From contig JBHIYN010000009.1 of the NCBI GenBank assembly GCA_041984235.1, positions 226,352 through 290,351 of the forward strand: a DNA stretch of 64,000 bases, in the 5' to 3' direction. A program made the translations under genes and the position numbers. Position 1 is the stretch's first letter, and each line of letters begins with the position of its first letter. The DNA comes from JBHIYN01 sp041984235 (GTDB taxonomy: Bacteria > Pseudomonadota > Gammaproteobacteria > Ga0077536). Shown here in pieces: positions 1 to 7,554 of the stretch. A model generated the notes under the pieces. The model had not been told where the DNA came from and did no database searches. It saw only the letters and a program-made list of their open reading frames with translations.

Positions 1-1
1 G

Positions 2-853
2 CAGGACACCACTCCCGACAGCGATGACCCGGCTGACAAGGGCGACACGGCGGCGGCCGTGGCCCCCGACACGCAGGCTGCACCCGACGGCAAAGGTGGC
101 GACGCGGAACCCGCCCCGCCAGCCTTCACCGACGAGCAGCGCGCGTTCATCAGCTCCCTCATCGACGAGCGGGATCAGCAGTTCCAGACCGAGCTCCGCA
201 AGCTCAATGGCCGCTACGGTGACCTGAATGCTCGTCTCGAGAAGGCCGCGAAAGGCGGTCCTCTGCCGGCGATCTCAGCGGAGACCTTCAAGCACCTGCG
301 CGAGGACGGGTACGAGGATCTTGCCGATCTTCTGGCCCGTGATCTCGGCGGGGTGTTCCCGGGCGAGACGCCTGCCGACAAAGCCGGCAGCACCACTGCC
401 CCTGCGCCCTCGGGCGCGGACGACGACCCTGGCGACGGCGGTACTCCCGCCGGCACACCGGCTGCCGAGCCGACGGTCACCCCGACCGACGACGAGGCGG
501 CGCGCACCGCGGCCAGCGAGGCGTTCGCAAACGAGTACCTGCAGGAGCACGTCCCGGACTGGGAAACCAAGGTCCAGTCGGATGCCTTCACCACGTTCCT
601 GACCACCCTGCCGCCGGCCGAAGCCGACCGGCTTGCCAACTCGTTCAACCCCTTCGACGTGCGCACCGCCATCGAGCGGTTCGACGCCTGGGAGGCGGAG
701 CGACGGCAGGTCCAGCAGGACAAGGAACAGCGTCTCGCCGGCGCGGAGCCGGCAACCTCACCTGCGAAAGGGGGCGGTGGACCACTCGAGCCCACCGAGG
801 AAGAAGCCTTGGCTGCCGGATTCCAGCGAGTCCGGGGTGGCCAGGCGGCGTAA
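2..853 (+). CDS. phage scaffolding-like protein, 5' end cut by window edge
   Basis: The reading frame is open from the window edge, so the true start lies upstream; a GTG at 59 is available but the frame before it is already acidic and Pro/Ala-rich like the rest. The visible part has a disordered acidic N-terminus, a predicted coiled coil (roughly window codons 35-75, around RDQQFQTELRKLNGRYGDL), a long Pro/Thr/Asp-rich linker and a helical C-terminus. It lies 30 bp upstream of the major capsid gene. Position, acidic composition and coiled coil fit a head scaffolding or assembly protein, but no catalytic motif is visible and the role is inferred from context. Confidence 0.6.
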   Translation, partial: QDTTPDSDDPADKGDTAAAVAPDTQAAPDGKGGDAEPAPPAFTDEQRAFISSLIDERDQQFQTELRKLNGRYGDLNARLEKAAKGGPLPAISAETFKHLREDGYEDLADLLARDLGGVFPGETPADKAGSTTAPAPSGADDDPGDGGTPAGTPAAEPTVTPTDDEAARTAASEAFANEYLQEHVPDWETKVQSDAFTTFLTTLPPAEADRLANSFNPFDVRTAIERFDAWEAERRQVQQDKEQRLAGAEPATSPAKGGGGPLEPTEEEALAAGFQRVRGGQAA

Positions 854-870
854 CCATTCACCCCTTACTA

Positions 871-874
871 GGAG
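871..874 (+). promoter_or_regulatory. ribosome binding site of the major capsid gene
   Basis: GGAG lies nine bases before the ATG at 884, in a short gap with no competing start. It fixes the capsid start and suits a highly expressed gene. Confidence 0.6.
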
Positions 875-883
875 AAGCCTTCA

Positions 884-1918
884 ATGCTTCAGCAGTACAA
901 CACGCAAACGCAGCGTATCGGCGTCCTCAAGGGTGAGATCCTGGCCCACGCGATGCACGTCGAAGTGCTGGGGATCACCGGTCAGCAGCGCAAGATGCCC
1001 AAGAACAAGGGCGAGTCCATCATCTTCCGCCGTTGGCTGCCGTGGGGCGCGACCTCGTCCGAACCGAACCGACCGGCGGCCGTGGCCGCGGAGCACATCC
1101 TCTCGGAAGGCGTCACCCCGACCGCCGACCAGATGAGCGCCGTGGATATCACCGCGACGCTGCAGGAGTACGGTGCGCTCTACAGCCTCACCAACAAGAC
1201 GGCCGATCTCCACGAGGATGACATCCCGGCGGAGATGAAGAAGCAGGTCGGTGAGCGGCTCGGTCTCGTCCGCGAGATGATCCGCTACGGCACGCTCAAG
1301 GCCGGCACCAACGTCTACTACTCGGGCGGTAGCTCGCGTTCGACGGTGTCCCAGATCGTGACGCTGAACCTGCTCCGGCAGATGACGCGCAACCTGCGGG
1401 CGAATCACGCGGGGCTCATCACGAGCATCCTGGCGGCGACGCCGGACTTCAACACCACGCCGGTCGAAGCGGCCTGGCTCGTGTTCGGTCACTCCGACCT
1501 CGAGCAGGACTTCCGCGATCTGCCGGGCTTCAAGGAGGTCCACGAGTACGCCAACCGGAAGCCGGTGCACGAGCACGAGCTCGGCTCGGTCGAGCGGTTC
1601 CGTGTCATCACCTCGCCGGAGCTCGGTCCGTACCCGGACATCGGCGCGGCGATCGCGGGGACGACGAACTACTCGACGACCGGCACCCTGGCCGACGTCT
1701 ACCCGATCATCGTGGTCGGCGAGGACGCCTGGGGCCAGGTGGCGCTGCGTGGCGTCGACTCCATCGACCCGACGTACATCCCGCCGGGGCAGAAGGACAA
1801 GAACGACCCGCTGGGCCAGCGCGGCTACATCGGTGCCTCATTCTGGCAGACCGCCGTCATCACCAATCAGGGCTGGATGGCCATCGGCGAGGTCACCACG
1901 ACCGATCTGACGGCGTAA
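884..1918 (+). CDS. N4-gp56 family major capsid protein
   Basis: This 344-residue protein has the hallmarks of the N4-gp56 capsid family: an N-terminal segment with a GES(I)xFRR core near residue 43, the conserved EYGALYSLTNKTADLHEDDI stretch near residues 95-114, and a C-terminal block with GQRGYIGASFWQTAVITNQGW near residue 310 followed by a short beta end. It builds the icosahedral shell of the head. The ATG start has a good Shine-Dalgarno sequence. A scaffold-like gene precedes it and small virion genes follow. The family is named after phage N4 gp56 but also occurs in many prophages unrelated to N4 in their other genes; no N4-type virion RNA polymerase is seen here. Confidence 0.88.
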   Translation: MLQQYNTQTQRIGVLKGEILAHAMHVEVLGITGQQRKMPKNKGESIIFRRWLPWGATSSEPNRPAAVAAEHILSEGVTPTADQMSAVDITATLQEYGALYSLTNKTADLHEDDIPAEMKKQVGERLGLVREMIRYGTLKAGTNVYYSGGSSRSTVSQIVTLNLLRQMTRNLRANHAGLITSILAATPDFNTTPVEAAWLVFGHSDLEQDFRDLPGFKEVHEYANRKPVHEHELGSVERFRVITSPELGPYPDIGAAIAGTTNYSTTGTLADVYPIIVVGEDAWGQVALRGVDSIDPTYIPPGQKDKNDPLGQRGYIGASFWQTAVITNQGWMAIGEVTTTDLTA

Positions 1919-1936
1919 GCCTGACGGCCGAGCGAA

Positions 1937-1965
1937 CGCCGCCCGGGTATTGCGCCCGGGCGGCG
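1937..1965 (+). terminator. strong hairpin after the capsid gene, without U-tract
   Basis: A perfect 11-bp GC stem (1937-1947 with 1955-1965) encloses a 7-base loop. No T run follows, so it is more likely an mRNA-stabilising or transcript-processing hairpin, or at most a weak terminator, separating the abundant capsid message from downstream genes. Confidence 0.5.
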
Positions 1966-1995
1966 CCATCCTGATCCAGTAAGGAGATCACTCTC

Positions 1996-2466
1996 ATGAA
2001 TCTGACGCAAGACTACGAGCGCGGCGGTACCCGCTGCCTCTCCAAGGCGGGCCTCGCCGAGGGCTCCAACGCGGCCACCATCAAGACGGCTGCGCCCAAC
2101 GGCGCCGGCACCGATTTCGCGATCGACGGCCTGCTCTACCACAAGGCCGATACCGACAACATCGCGATGAACGCGCTGGCAGCGCAGGCGGCACTGACCA
2201 AGTGCCTGTACTGCGTCCAGATCGACAGCGGCGGCAACGTCTCCCTGAAGAAGGGCGACGAGGAACTGGTGGCCGATCTGGCCGCCGGCAACAAGGTGCT
2301 GCACTGGCCGCTGCCGGACGACGGCAAGTGCGCGCTCGGCTACATCAAGATCGAGACCGCCGCGGCGACAACGTTCACCAGCGGCACGACCGATCTGGGT
2401 GCGGCCGGGATCACCGACACCTACTACGACACCATGCTGACGCCGGTGGACCCGCTGACGTCGTAA
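1996..2466 (+). CDS. phage virion protein, capsid-adjacent, possible decoration protein
   Basis: This 156-residue protein has no recognised enzyme motif. It is rich in Ala, Thr, Gly and Asp, lacks signal or membrane segments, and ends in beta-type Thr-rich sequence. It starts at an ATG ten bases after AAGGAG. Small Ala/Thr-rich proteins directly after the capsid gene are often head decoration or minor head proteins; that assignment is inferred from position only. Two cysteines (around residues 70-73) are unusual for such a small virion protein. Confidence 0.6.
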   Translation: MNLTQDYERGGTRCLSKAGLAEGSNAATIKTAAPNGAGTDFAIDGLLYHKADTDNIAMNALAAQAALTKCLYCVQIDSGGNVSLKKGDEELVADLAAGNKVLHWPLPDDGKCALGYIKIETAAATTFTSGTTDLGAAGITDTYYDTMLTPVDPLTS

Positions 2467-2538
2467 TCGTCGTAGCGCGGGCGGGTCCACCCCGGGCCCG
2501 CCCGCTCTCGTCACGCATCCATTCAAGAGGGCTCAACG

Positions 2539-3159
2539 ATGGGCAATATCAGTTTCAAAGAGATCGTCGACCTCGCCGTTACCCGGTTCCTGCGGATCGC
2601 CAAGTCCTGCGCCGTGAACCTGGTCTCCGGCGCGACGATGACCTTCGAGTCGGGCTCGATTCTGAAGCTCTTCGACGGTGTCGCGCTCGCGGCCACGTCG
2701 ACCGAGATCAATCGGGCCTGCGACGTGTCCGGGCGCCTGGTGGCCGCGGGCTCGGCCCTGTCGCTGACGGTGGCCGAGCACGACGGCAAGACGGTGCTGT
2801 TCGACACGGCCACCGGCTCGGTAATCACCTTGCCGGCGGCGACCGGCACCGGGGCGCGCTTCCGCTGCGTGGTTTCGGTGCTGGCAACGTCGAACGCGCA
2901 CGTCCTGCAGGTCGTCGGTACCGACATCATGCAGGGCAGCATCGGCATCATCGACACGGACACGTCCGACGCGACGGTGTTCTTCGCGACGGAGACCACG
3001 TCCGACACGGTGACGTTCAACCGGACCACGTCCGGCCTGGCGGCGCCGGGCGACTACGTCGAGGTCGAGGACGTCGCGACTGGCGTCTGGGCCGTGCGCG
3101 GCGTCGCGCAGGCCTCCGGTGTCGTGATCACGCCGTTCAGCGCCGCCGTCCCGGCATAA
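2539..3159 (+). CDS. phage virion protein, beta-rich, possible head fibre or decoration protein
   Basis: A 206-residue protein, beta-rich after residue 40, with repeated Thr/Val/Asp strands (for example VITLPAATGTGARFR near residue 95). This sequence style, with a glycine-rich turn and a 'LPAATGTG' segment, is common in head fibre or capsid decoration proteins of tailed phages. The N-terminus (MGNISFKEIVDLAVTRFLRI) is an amphipathic helix that could anchor it. A clear intrinsic terminator lies 40 bp downstream, making this the last gene of the capsid subcluster. Exact role not identified. Confidence 0.6.
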   Translation: MGNISFKEIVDLAVTRFLRIAKSCAVNLVSGATMTFESGSILKLFDGVALAATSTEINRACDVSGRLVAAGSALSLTVAEHDGKTVLFDTATGSVITLPAATGTGARFRCVVSVLATSNAHVLQVVGTDIMQGSIGIIDTDTSDATVFFATETTSDTVTFNRTTSGLAAPGDYVEVEDVATGVWAVRGVAQASGVVITPFSAAVPA

Positions 3160-3198
3160 CCACCCTGATGCCGGGCCTGTGCCCGGCGCGCACCCACC

Positions 3199-3222
3199 AA
3201 GGGCCCTGCGGGGCCCTTTTTT
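3199..3222 (+). terminator. intrinsic terminator inside the virion gene cluster
   Basis: An 8-bp stem (3199-3206 with 3211-3218) with a TGCG tetraloop is followed by a run of six T (3217-3222). It is a canonical Rho-independent terminator placed 40 bp after the previous stop and only 15 bp before the next ATG, so the downstream ribosome binding site lies immediately after the U-tract. Confidence 0.85.
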
Positions 3223-3237
3223 CATGGAGGGCCACCC

Positions 3238-3834
3238 ATGGCCAGAACCAGACGCACGCCGCCGGCAGGCGGTAGCAAGACCCCCGATCAGTCTGCCGAG
3301 ACCCCGGCCGCCGACACGCCGCAGGCGAGTGCCCCCGGGCCGATGCCGGCGCCGCACGTGTTCGCCCGCTCGGACGCCGTGCTCGACGCGGGTGACCGCG
3401 AGGTCGGCCAGCCGCGCGACGGGCAGATCGTGCTCGACGGCGATGCCGCGATCGACCGCGATGAGATTCAGATCGTGGACGGCCCGGCGGCGATGGCTTA
3501 CGCCGAGGAGATTGCGTTCATGGAGGAACTGGTCGAGATCGTGGTGCATCCGTCCTCGGACAAGAACGCCGAAAACCCGGTCAAGGTCGCCGTCAACGGC
3601 CGCAACCAGTTCATCTTCCGCGGCAAGAAACAGACCGTGAAGCGGAAATTCGTCGAGCGCCTGGCCCGTGCCAAGCCGGAGTCGTTCGTGCAGCCCGGTC
3701 TCGGCAACGATGATCCGCAGGTGCATAACCGGCTCGTGTCGACGACTGCGCTGGCGTATCCGTTCTCGATCCTGCGCGACAGTAATCCGCGCGGGGCCGA
3801 CTGGCTCGACAAGGTGCTGTCCGAAGGCCAGTGA
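3238..3834 (+). CDS. phage virion-associated protein of unknown function
   Basis: A 198-residue protein with a disordered Pro/Ala-rich first 45 residues and a folded part from about residue 75. The core EIVVHPSSDKNAENPVKVAVNGRNQFIFRGKKQTV (positions about 99-133; basic patch around RGKKQTVKRKF) looks like a small domain of the head completion/'gp-like' proteins found beside N4-gp56 capsids, but I cannot name a family. The ATG is preceded by GGAGG at 3226-3230. Its TGA overlaps the GTG of the next gene by four bases, implying translational coupling with the adaptor gene. Confidence 0.6.
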   Translation: MARTRRTPPAGGSKTPDQSAETPAADTPQASAPGPMPAPHVFARSDAVLDAGDREVGQPRDGQIVLDGDAAIDRDEIQIVDGPAAMAYAEEIAFMEELVEIVVHPSSDKNAENPVKVAVNGRNQFIFRGKKQTVKRKFVERLARAKPESFVQPGLGNDDPQVHNRLVSTTALAYPFSILRDSNPRGADWLDKVLSEGQ

Positions 3835-4496
3835 ACGTCCGCGAGCTCAGGGCGCAGTGGCGCCGGGATGTGGATGACGCGGTCGAGCCCTACCTGTGGG
3901 ACGACCGCGACTTCCTCACCTGGCTGAACGAGGCTGAGCGGGAGGCGTGCGCGCGCGCGCGTCTGCTGATCGACTCATCCGATCAGACGGTCTGCTACGT
4001 GACGGCGGCAGCCGGCGATCCGTGGGTACCGTTCGACCCGCGGATCGTCTCCGTGATGCGGGTGAAGCCGGACAGCCAGGCCGCAATCTATCCCTGCACG
4101 AGCATGGATCTCGATATGGCCGATCCGAACTGGGAGTCGAGCCCGGCCGGCCCTGAGATCCGCGCCATCGTGAAGAACCTCGAATCGTTCAAGCTGCGGA
4201 CCTGGCCGGCGCTGACGGCCTCGAAAACACTGAACCTCACCGTGCAGCGCCTGCCGCTCTGCGACCTGGCGGCCGACAAGGACGTCCCCGAGATCCCGGT
4301 CCAGTACCACCTCAAGCTGCTGGACTGGGTCAAGTTCCAGGCCTACAGCGTGGACGACGTCGACAAGGCCGATCCGCAGAAGGCCGAGAAGCACGAAGCG
4401 CGCTTCACCCATGAGTTCGGGACGCGCTCGGCGATCGGCGAGATGTGGGACCGCCACTGGGGCGGGCGTGAGCTCGTCACGGGGTACTTCGCATGA
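3831..4496 (+). CDS. phage head-tail adaptor-like protein
   Basis: This 221-residue protein begins with a helical segment (RAQWRRDVDDAVEPYLWDDRDFLTWLNEAEREACAR broken around residues 7-42) that matches the start of phage adaptor proteins (SU10-type adaptor or gp6-like connectors): a basic helix, 'PYLWDD' and a second helix with 'WLNEA'. Such proteins form the ring between portal and tail nozzle. The C-terminal half is helical with a DWVKFQAYSVDDVDKADPQKA segment. It starts at GTG within a GTGA overlap with the gene before it and ends in an ATGA overlap with the next, so it is translationally coupled on both sides. Confidence 0.65.
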   Translation: MNVRELRAQWRRDVDDAVEPYLWDDRDFLTWLNEAEREACARARLLIDSSDQTVCYVTAAAGDPWVPFDPRIVSVMRVKPDSQAAIYPCTSMDLDMADPNWESSPAGPEIRAIVKNLESFKLRTWPALTASKTLNLTVQRLPLCDLAADKDVPEIPVQYHLKLLDWVKFQAYSVDDVDKADPQKAEKHEARFTHEFGTRSAIGEMWDRHWGGRELVTGYFA

Positions 4497-5104
4497 CCGC
4501 TGCCCAGATCCCGCTCGTCATCACGCAAGGCGCCACCCTGGCCAAGGTCCTGCGCTGGGGCGCGAGCGACCCGACCTACAAGGCGATCTCCGGCATCACG
4601 AATGCGGCGCCCGCGGTCGTGACCGCGCCGGGTCACGGCCTCGTCGAGGGCTGGCCGGTGCTGATCTCCGACGTCGTCGGCATGGCCCGCCCGCAGGCCG
4701 ACTACCCGCAGGTCAACGATCCGTACGAGTTCCGCAAGGCGACCAGCGTCGACACCAACTCGTTCGCGCTGCTGTCCCTGAACACCAGCTGCTACGGCGA
4801 CTACACCCGCGGCGGTGTCGTCACCTACTACGCGCCGGTGGACCTGACCGATTTCACGGCGCGCGCCCAGATCCGGAGCTCCGTCGTCGCCACCACGGCG
4901 CTGCTCGAGCTCACCACCGCGAACGGCGGCATCGTGCTCGACAACAGCGCCAAGACGATCACGCTCGCGCAGACGGCAGCGGAAACCGCGGCGTTCGACT
5001 GGCGCCGGGGGGTCTGGTCGCTCGAGATGGTGAGCGGCGCGGGTGTCGTGACCGCGATCGTTCCGACCAGCCCGGTCACGGTCAGCCAGGAGGTTACCCG
5101 GTAG
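4493..5104 (+). CDS. phage tail/baseplate-type beta-sandwich protein
   Basis: A 203-residue protein. The opening 'PLVITQGATLAKVLRW' and the later 'VDLTDFTARAQIRSS' plus a C-terminal 'FDWRRGVWSLEM' strand pattern are typical of small phage proteins with an immunoglobulin-like or BppU-like beta sandwich found in tail modules. An insertion of about 80 residues (roughly 33-115, containing 'APGHGLVEGWPVLI') sits between the first strands; similar 'TAPGHGL' segments occur in baseplate and tail proteins. It overlaps the upstream gene by ATGA and its TAG overlaps the next GTG by one base. Confidence 0.55.
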   Translation: MTAAQIPLVITQGATLAKVLRWGASDPTYKAISGITNAAPAVVTAPGHGLVEGWPVLISDVVGMARPQADYPQVNDPYEFRKATSVDTNSFALLSLNTSCYGDYTRGGVVTYYAPVDLTDFTARAQIRSSVVATTALLELTTANGGIVLDNSAKTITLAQTAAETAAFDWRRGVWSLEMVSGAGVVTAIVPTSPVTVSQEVTR

Positions 5105-5211
5105 TGAGCGACGACGAGGCCCCGCGGGTGTTCGTATACCCGGACGAGGCGCCGCGCGTGTTCACCGAGGACGACGAGGCCCCGCGGGTATTCACGGACG
5201 ACATCGAGTGA
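5104..5211 (+). CDS. tiny repeat protein with three DEAPRVF motifs
   Basis: A 35-codon gene squeezed between two virion genes: it starts at a GTG that shares one base with the upstream stop and its TGA overlaps the next GTG by four bases. The product consists almost entirely of three copies of (D)DEAPRVF separated by VYP and TED, ending TDDIE. It has strongly acidic and hydrophobic alternation, no signal or membrane segment. Exact tandem copies at protein level and coupling on both sides argue for a real gene. No known family; it could be a linear-motif peptide binding another virion or host protein. Confidence 0.55.
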   Translation: MSDDEAPRVFVYPDEAPRVFTEDDEAPRVFTDDIE

Positions 5212-6389
5212 AGGCGACCTACAGCCAGTTCGCCGGGATCCGGAACACCGTGCCGCCGCAGCATCTCGGCGGGGAGGACCTCGCCGCGGCGGTCAACGTC
5301 GACGTGACCGACGCGAGGCGCCTGAAACGGCGCGACGGGATCACGCAGTTGACCGGCGTTGCCGCCGACAGCCTCTTTCGGCACCGCGACGTGGCGCTGT
5401 TCCGCCAGGCCAACGCCCTGCGCCGGCTGGCGGCGGACGGCACCAGCACCGAGATCGCGACCGGGATCGCGAACGCGATCACCTACTGGGGCGCCGCGGA
5501 CGGGCGGATCTTCTGGTCGGACACGGTCCAGAACGGGATCGTCGAGCACGGCGTCAACGGTCCGTGGGGCGTCGCCGGGCCGTCCGCGCAGCCGGCGTTC
5601 GCCGCGGTGGCCTCGGGCTTCCTTCCGCGCGGGCACTACCGCTACGCGATGACCTACCTCCGCGACGGCCTCGAGTCCGGTACCGGCGCCAGCATCGAGA
5701 CCGGCGAGATCCAGGGCGGGATCGAGTTCAGCAGCATCGAGGTCCCCAGCGACGTCGACGCCAAGCTCATCTACCTGACGCGGCCGAACGGCGAAGAGTT
5801 GAGCCTCGCCATGACCCTGGCGCCCAGCGCGACACAGGCGACCTACACCGGGGACACGACGCTGCTGGGCGCCGGGCTCGACACGCAGTTCAAGCAGCCG
5901 CCGCCGGCCGGCGCCGCGCTCGCCGAGCACAACGGCCGGATGCTGGTCGCTCTGGGGGAGTACGTCCTCTACTCGCCGCCGTACCGCGCCGATCTCTTCG
6001 ACCCGCACCGCATGAACCTGCGCTTCGATGCCGCTGTGCGGCTGCTGGCTCCGGTGGAGGGCGGTGTGTTCGTCGGCACTGACGCGTCCATCGAGTACCT
6101 GTCCGGCGAGGACTTCGCCGCGGCATCGCGTACCCGCAAGGCCGGTTACGGCGTCATCCCGGGGACGCTCGATTACACCGAGTCGCACCACGTCAGCGAC
6201 GCCCCGGGCGACGAGGTCGCGCTCATCGGAACCCAGGAAGGCATCGCGGTGCTCGGGGACGGTGGGTACTTCGTGAATCTCACACTCGACCGGTACCGGC
6301 ACCCGAAGGCGCGCGCCGGCGCCGGAGTCGTCCGCCTGCAGGACGGGCGGAATCGCTACATCGCAGTCCTCCGTGGGCTGCAGACGTAA
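5208..6389 (+). CDS. phage tail nozzle/stabilisation-like protein
   Basis: A 393-residue beta-rich protein with repeated blade-like segments (for example ALFRQANALRRLAADGTST, RIFWSDTVQNGIVEHG, RMLVALGEYVLYSPPYRADL and GVFVGTDASIEYLSG). The N-terminal 'QFAGIRNTVPPQHLGGEDLAAAVNVD' resembles the start of podovirus tail stabilisation or nozzle proteins, in which ring-forming beta-propeller-like subunits sit beneath the adaptor. The gene follows the adaptor and tail module, which fits. It starts at GTG inside a GTGA overlap. The identification rests on sequence style and gene order rather than on a catalytic motif. Confidence 0.55.
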   Translation: MKATYSQFAGIRNTVPPQHLGGEDLAAAVNVDVTDARRLKRRDGITQLTGVAADSLFRHRDVALFRQANALRRLAADGTSTEIATGIANAITYWGAADGRIFWSDTVQNGIVEHGVNGPWGVAGPSAQPAFAAVASGFLPRGHYRYAMTYLRDGLESGTGASIETGEIQGGIEFSSIEVPSDVDAKLIYLTRPNGEELSLAMTLAPSATQATYTGDTTLLGAGLDTQFKQPPPAGAALAEHNGRMLVALGEYVLYSPPYRADLFDPHRMNLRFDAAVRLLAPVEGGVFVGTDASIEYLSGEDFAAASRTRKAGYGVIPGTLDYTESHHVSDAPGDEVALIGTQEGIAVLGDGGYFVNLTLDRYRHPKARAGAGVVRLQDGRNRYIAVLRGLQT

Positions 6390-6404
6390 CCGTAGGAATC
6401 GCTT

Positions 6405-6638
6405 ATGCAGACAGCACTCGACATCAAAGTGCGCGGCGCCGGCCGCGTCATCACCGTGGCCGAGCAGTGCCGCGCCCTGGACACCGACGAGGACGGCGGT
6501 GTGTACGTCGAGGACGTCCCGCTGGGCGCGATGGATCGGCTGATTGCGTTCTTCCACGACCGCACGCTGCCGCACAACGTCGACCGCGGCGCGTTCATCC
6601 CCGAGCGCCACTGGCGCGACTTCCTCAACACCCTGTAG
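6405..6638 (+). CDS. small phage protein of unknown function
   Basis: A 77-residue soluble protein with a short beta N-terminus (ALDIKVRGAGRVITVAEQCR) and an acidic middle followed by a helix (AMDRLIAFFHDRTL). It starts at ATG with a weak AGGAA six bases upstream. It lies between the nozzle-like gene and the paralogous pair at 6653 and 7111. Third codon positions are GC-rich as in its neighbours, supporting a real gene. No family recognised. Confidence 0.55.
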   Translation: MQTALDIKVRGAGRVITVAEQCRALDTDEDGGVYVEDVPLGAMDRLIAFFHDRTLPHNVDRGAFIPERHWRDFLNTL

Positions 6639-6652
6639 GCCGGAGGCTTCGC

Positions 6653-7102
6653 ATGGCACTCAACCGCTCTACCGGGCTGCGCAACAAGATGCTCAGCACC
6701 GGGTCATTCAAGTCCGTGATGACGGGCTGCCTGATCAACATCTACTCCGGATCGCGCCCCGCGAACGCGGATGCTGCGGTGCCTGGCGGCGCTGTGCTGC
6801 TGGCCGTCATCTCGACCGACGGCGACGGCTCCGGGTTGAACTGGGACACGGCCGCCGCGGCCGGTGTGCTGTTGAAACATCAGTCCGAGGTCTGGCAGGA
6901 GGACTCCATCCTCGCCAGCGGCGTCGCTGCGTGGTTCCGCATCTACGAGTCCGGCGACACCCCGGCCAACGCGAGCTCGACTGCGGCACGGGCCGACGGA
7001 CTCATCGGTACCAACGGCGCGGATCTGAACCTGAACAGCGTCAACCTGACCGCCGGGGTACCGCTCACGCTGGACAACACCACCGGCGCGACCCTGTCGT
7101 AG
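6653..7102 (+). CDS. phage virion protein, paralogue A of a tandem pair
   Basis: A 149-residue protein starting at the ATG that follows CGGAGG (6641-6646); an upstream in-frame extension would be Arg-rich noise overlapping the previous gene. It shares with the next gene the N-terminal pattern S/T-TG-x-RN-x-ML, a 'NIYSG-x-x-PA-x-A-x-A' segment near residue 30, a 'WQE-x-S-x-x-A-x-G-x-AAW-R-Y-S/D' segment near residue 80 and a Thr-rich beta end. The duplicated pair probably makes minor tail or fibre-base subunits. No catalytic residues are visible. Confidence 0.6.
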   Translation: MALNRSTGLRNKMLSTGSFKSVMTGCLINIYSGSRPANADAAVPGGAVLLAVISTDGDGSGLNWDTAAAAGVLLKHQSEVWQEDSILASGVAAWFRIYESGDTPANASSTAARADGLIGTNGADLNLNSVNLTAGVPLTLDNTTGATLS

Positions 7103-7110
7103 GAGGCCCC

Positions 7111-7545
7111 ATGAGCAACCTCAGTTTCTCGACCGGGTTCCGTAACGCGATGCTGAACTCGGGCCTCGCGACGCTGTTCGACAACGGCTTCATCGACATC
7201 TACTCCGGCACCATCCCGGCGGACGCGAATGCCGCTGAGGGCGCCGGCACGAAGCTGGCGCAGGTCGACCTACCGTCCACGGCGCTCGCCGCCGCTGCGG
7301 ACGGGTCCAAGGATCTGACCGGGACCTGGCAGGAGGCGAGTGCGATCGCCGCCGGCACCGCAGCCTGGGCGCGGATGTACGACAGCAACCACACCACCGG
7401 CGCCAGCACGACGGCGGTGCGCATCGACATGGAAGTGACCGCGGACGGCGGCGGTGGTGATCTGCTGCTGTCCGGCACGGTCATCGGGATCGGCGACGCC
7501 ATCACCATCGACACCTTCTCGTTCACCCTGCCGCTGTCCGCCTGA
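7111..7545 (+). CDS. phage virion protein, paralogue B of a tandem pair
   Basis: A 144-residue protein starting at ATG directly after AGGAGG (7101-7106). It is a divergent tandem copy of the gene at 6653: FSTGFRNAMLNSG, DIYSGTIPADANAAEG and TWQEASAIAAGTAAWARMYDS align with the same blocks there. The C-terminus ends in regular beta strands (DAITIDTFSFTLPLSA). It sits just before the SPRY fibre-like gene, suggesting a tail or fibre attachment role. Function inferred only from position. Confidence 0.6.
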   Translation: MSNLSFSTGFRNAMLNSGLATLFDNGFIDIYSGTIPADANAAEGAGTKLAQVDLPSTALAAAADGSKDLTGTWQEASAIAAGTAAWARMYDSNHTTGASTTAVRIDMEVTADGGGGDLLLSGTVIGIGDAITIDTFSFTLPLSA

Positions 7546-7554
7546 TGTATCGAG

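Noticed and set aside
2202..3275. 357-codon plus-strand frame crossing two virion genes
   Set aside because: It runs through the intergenic region and terminator in another frame and is Arg/Gly-rich, unlike a phage protein.
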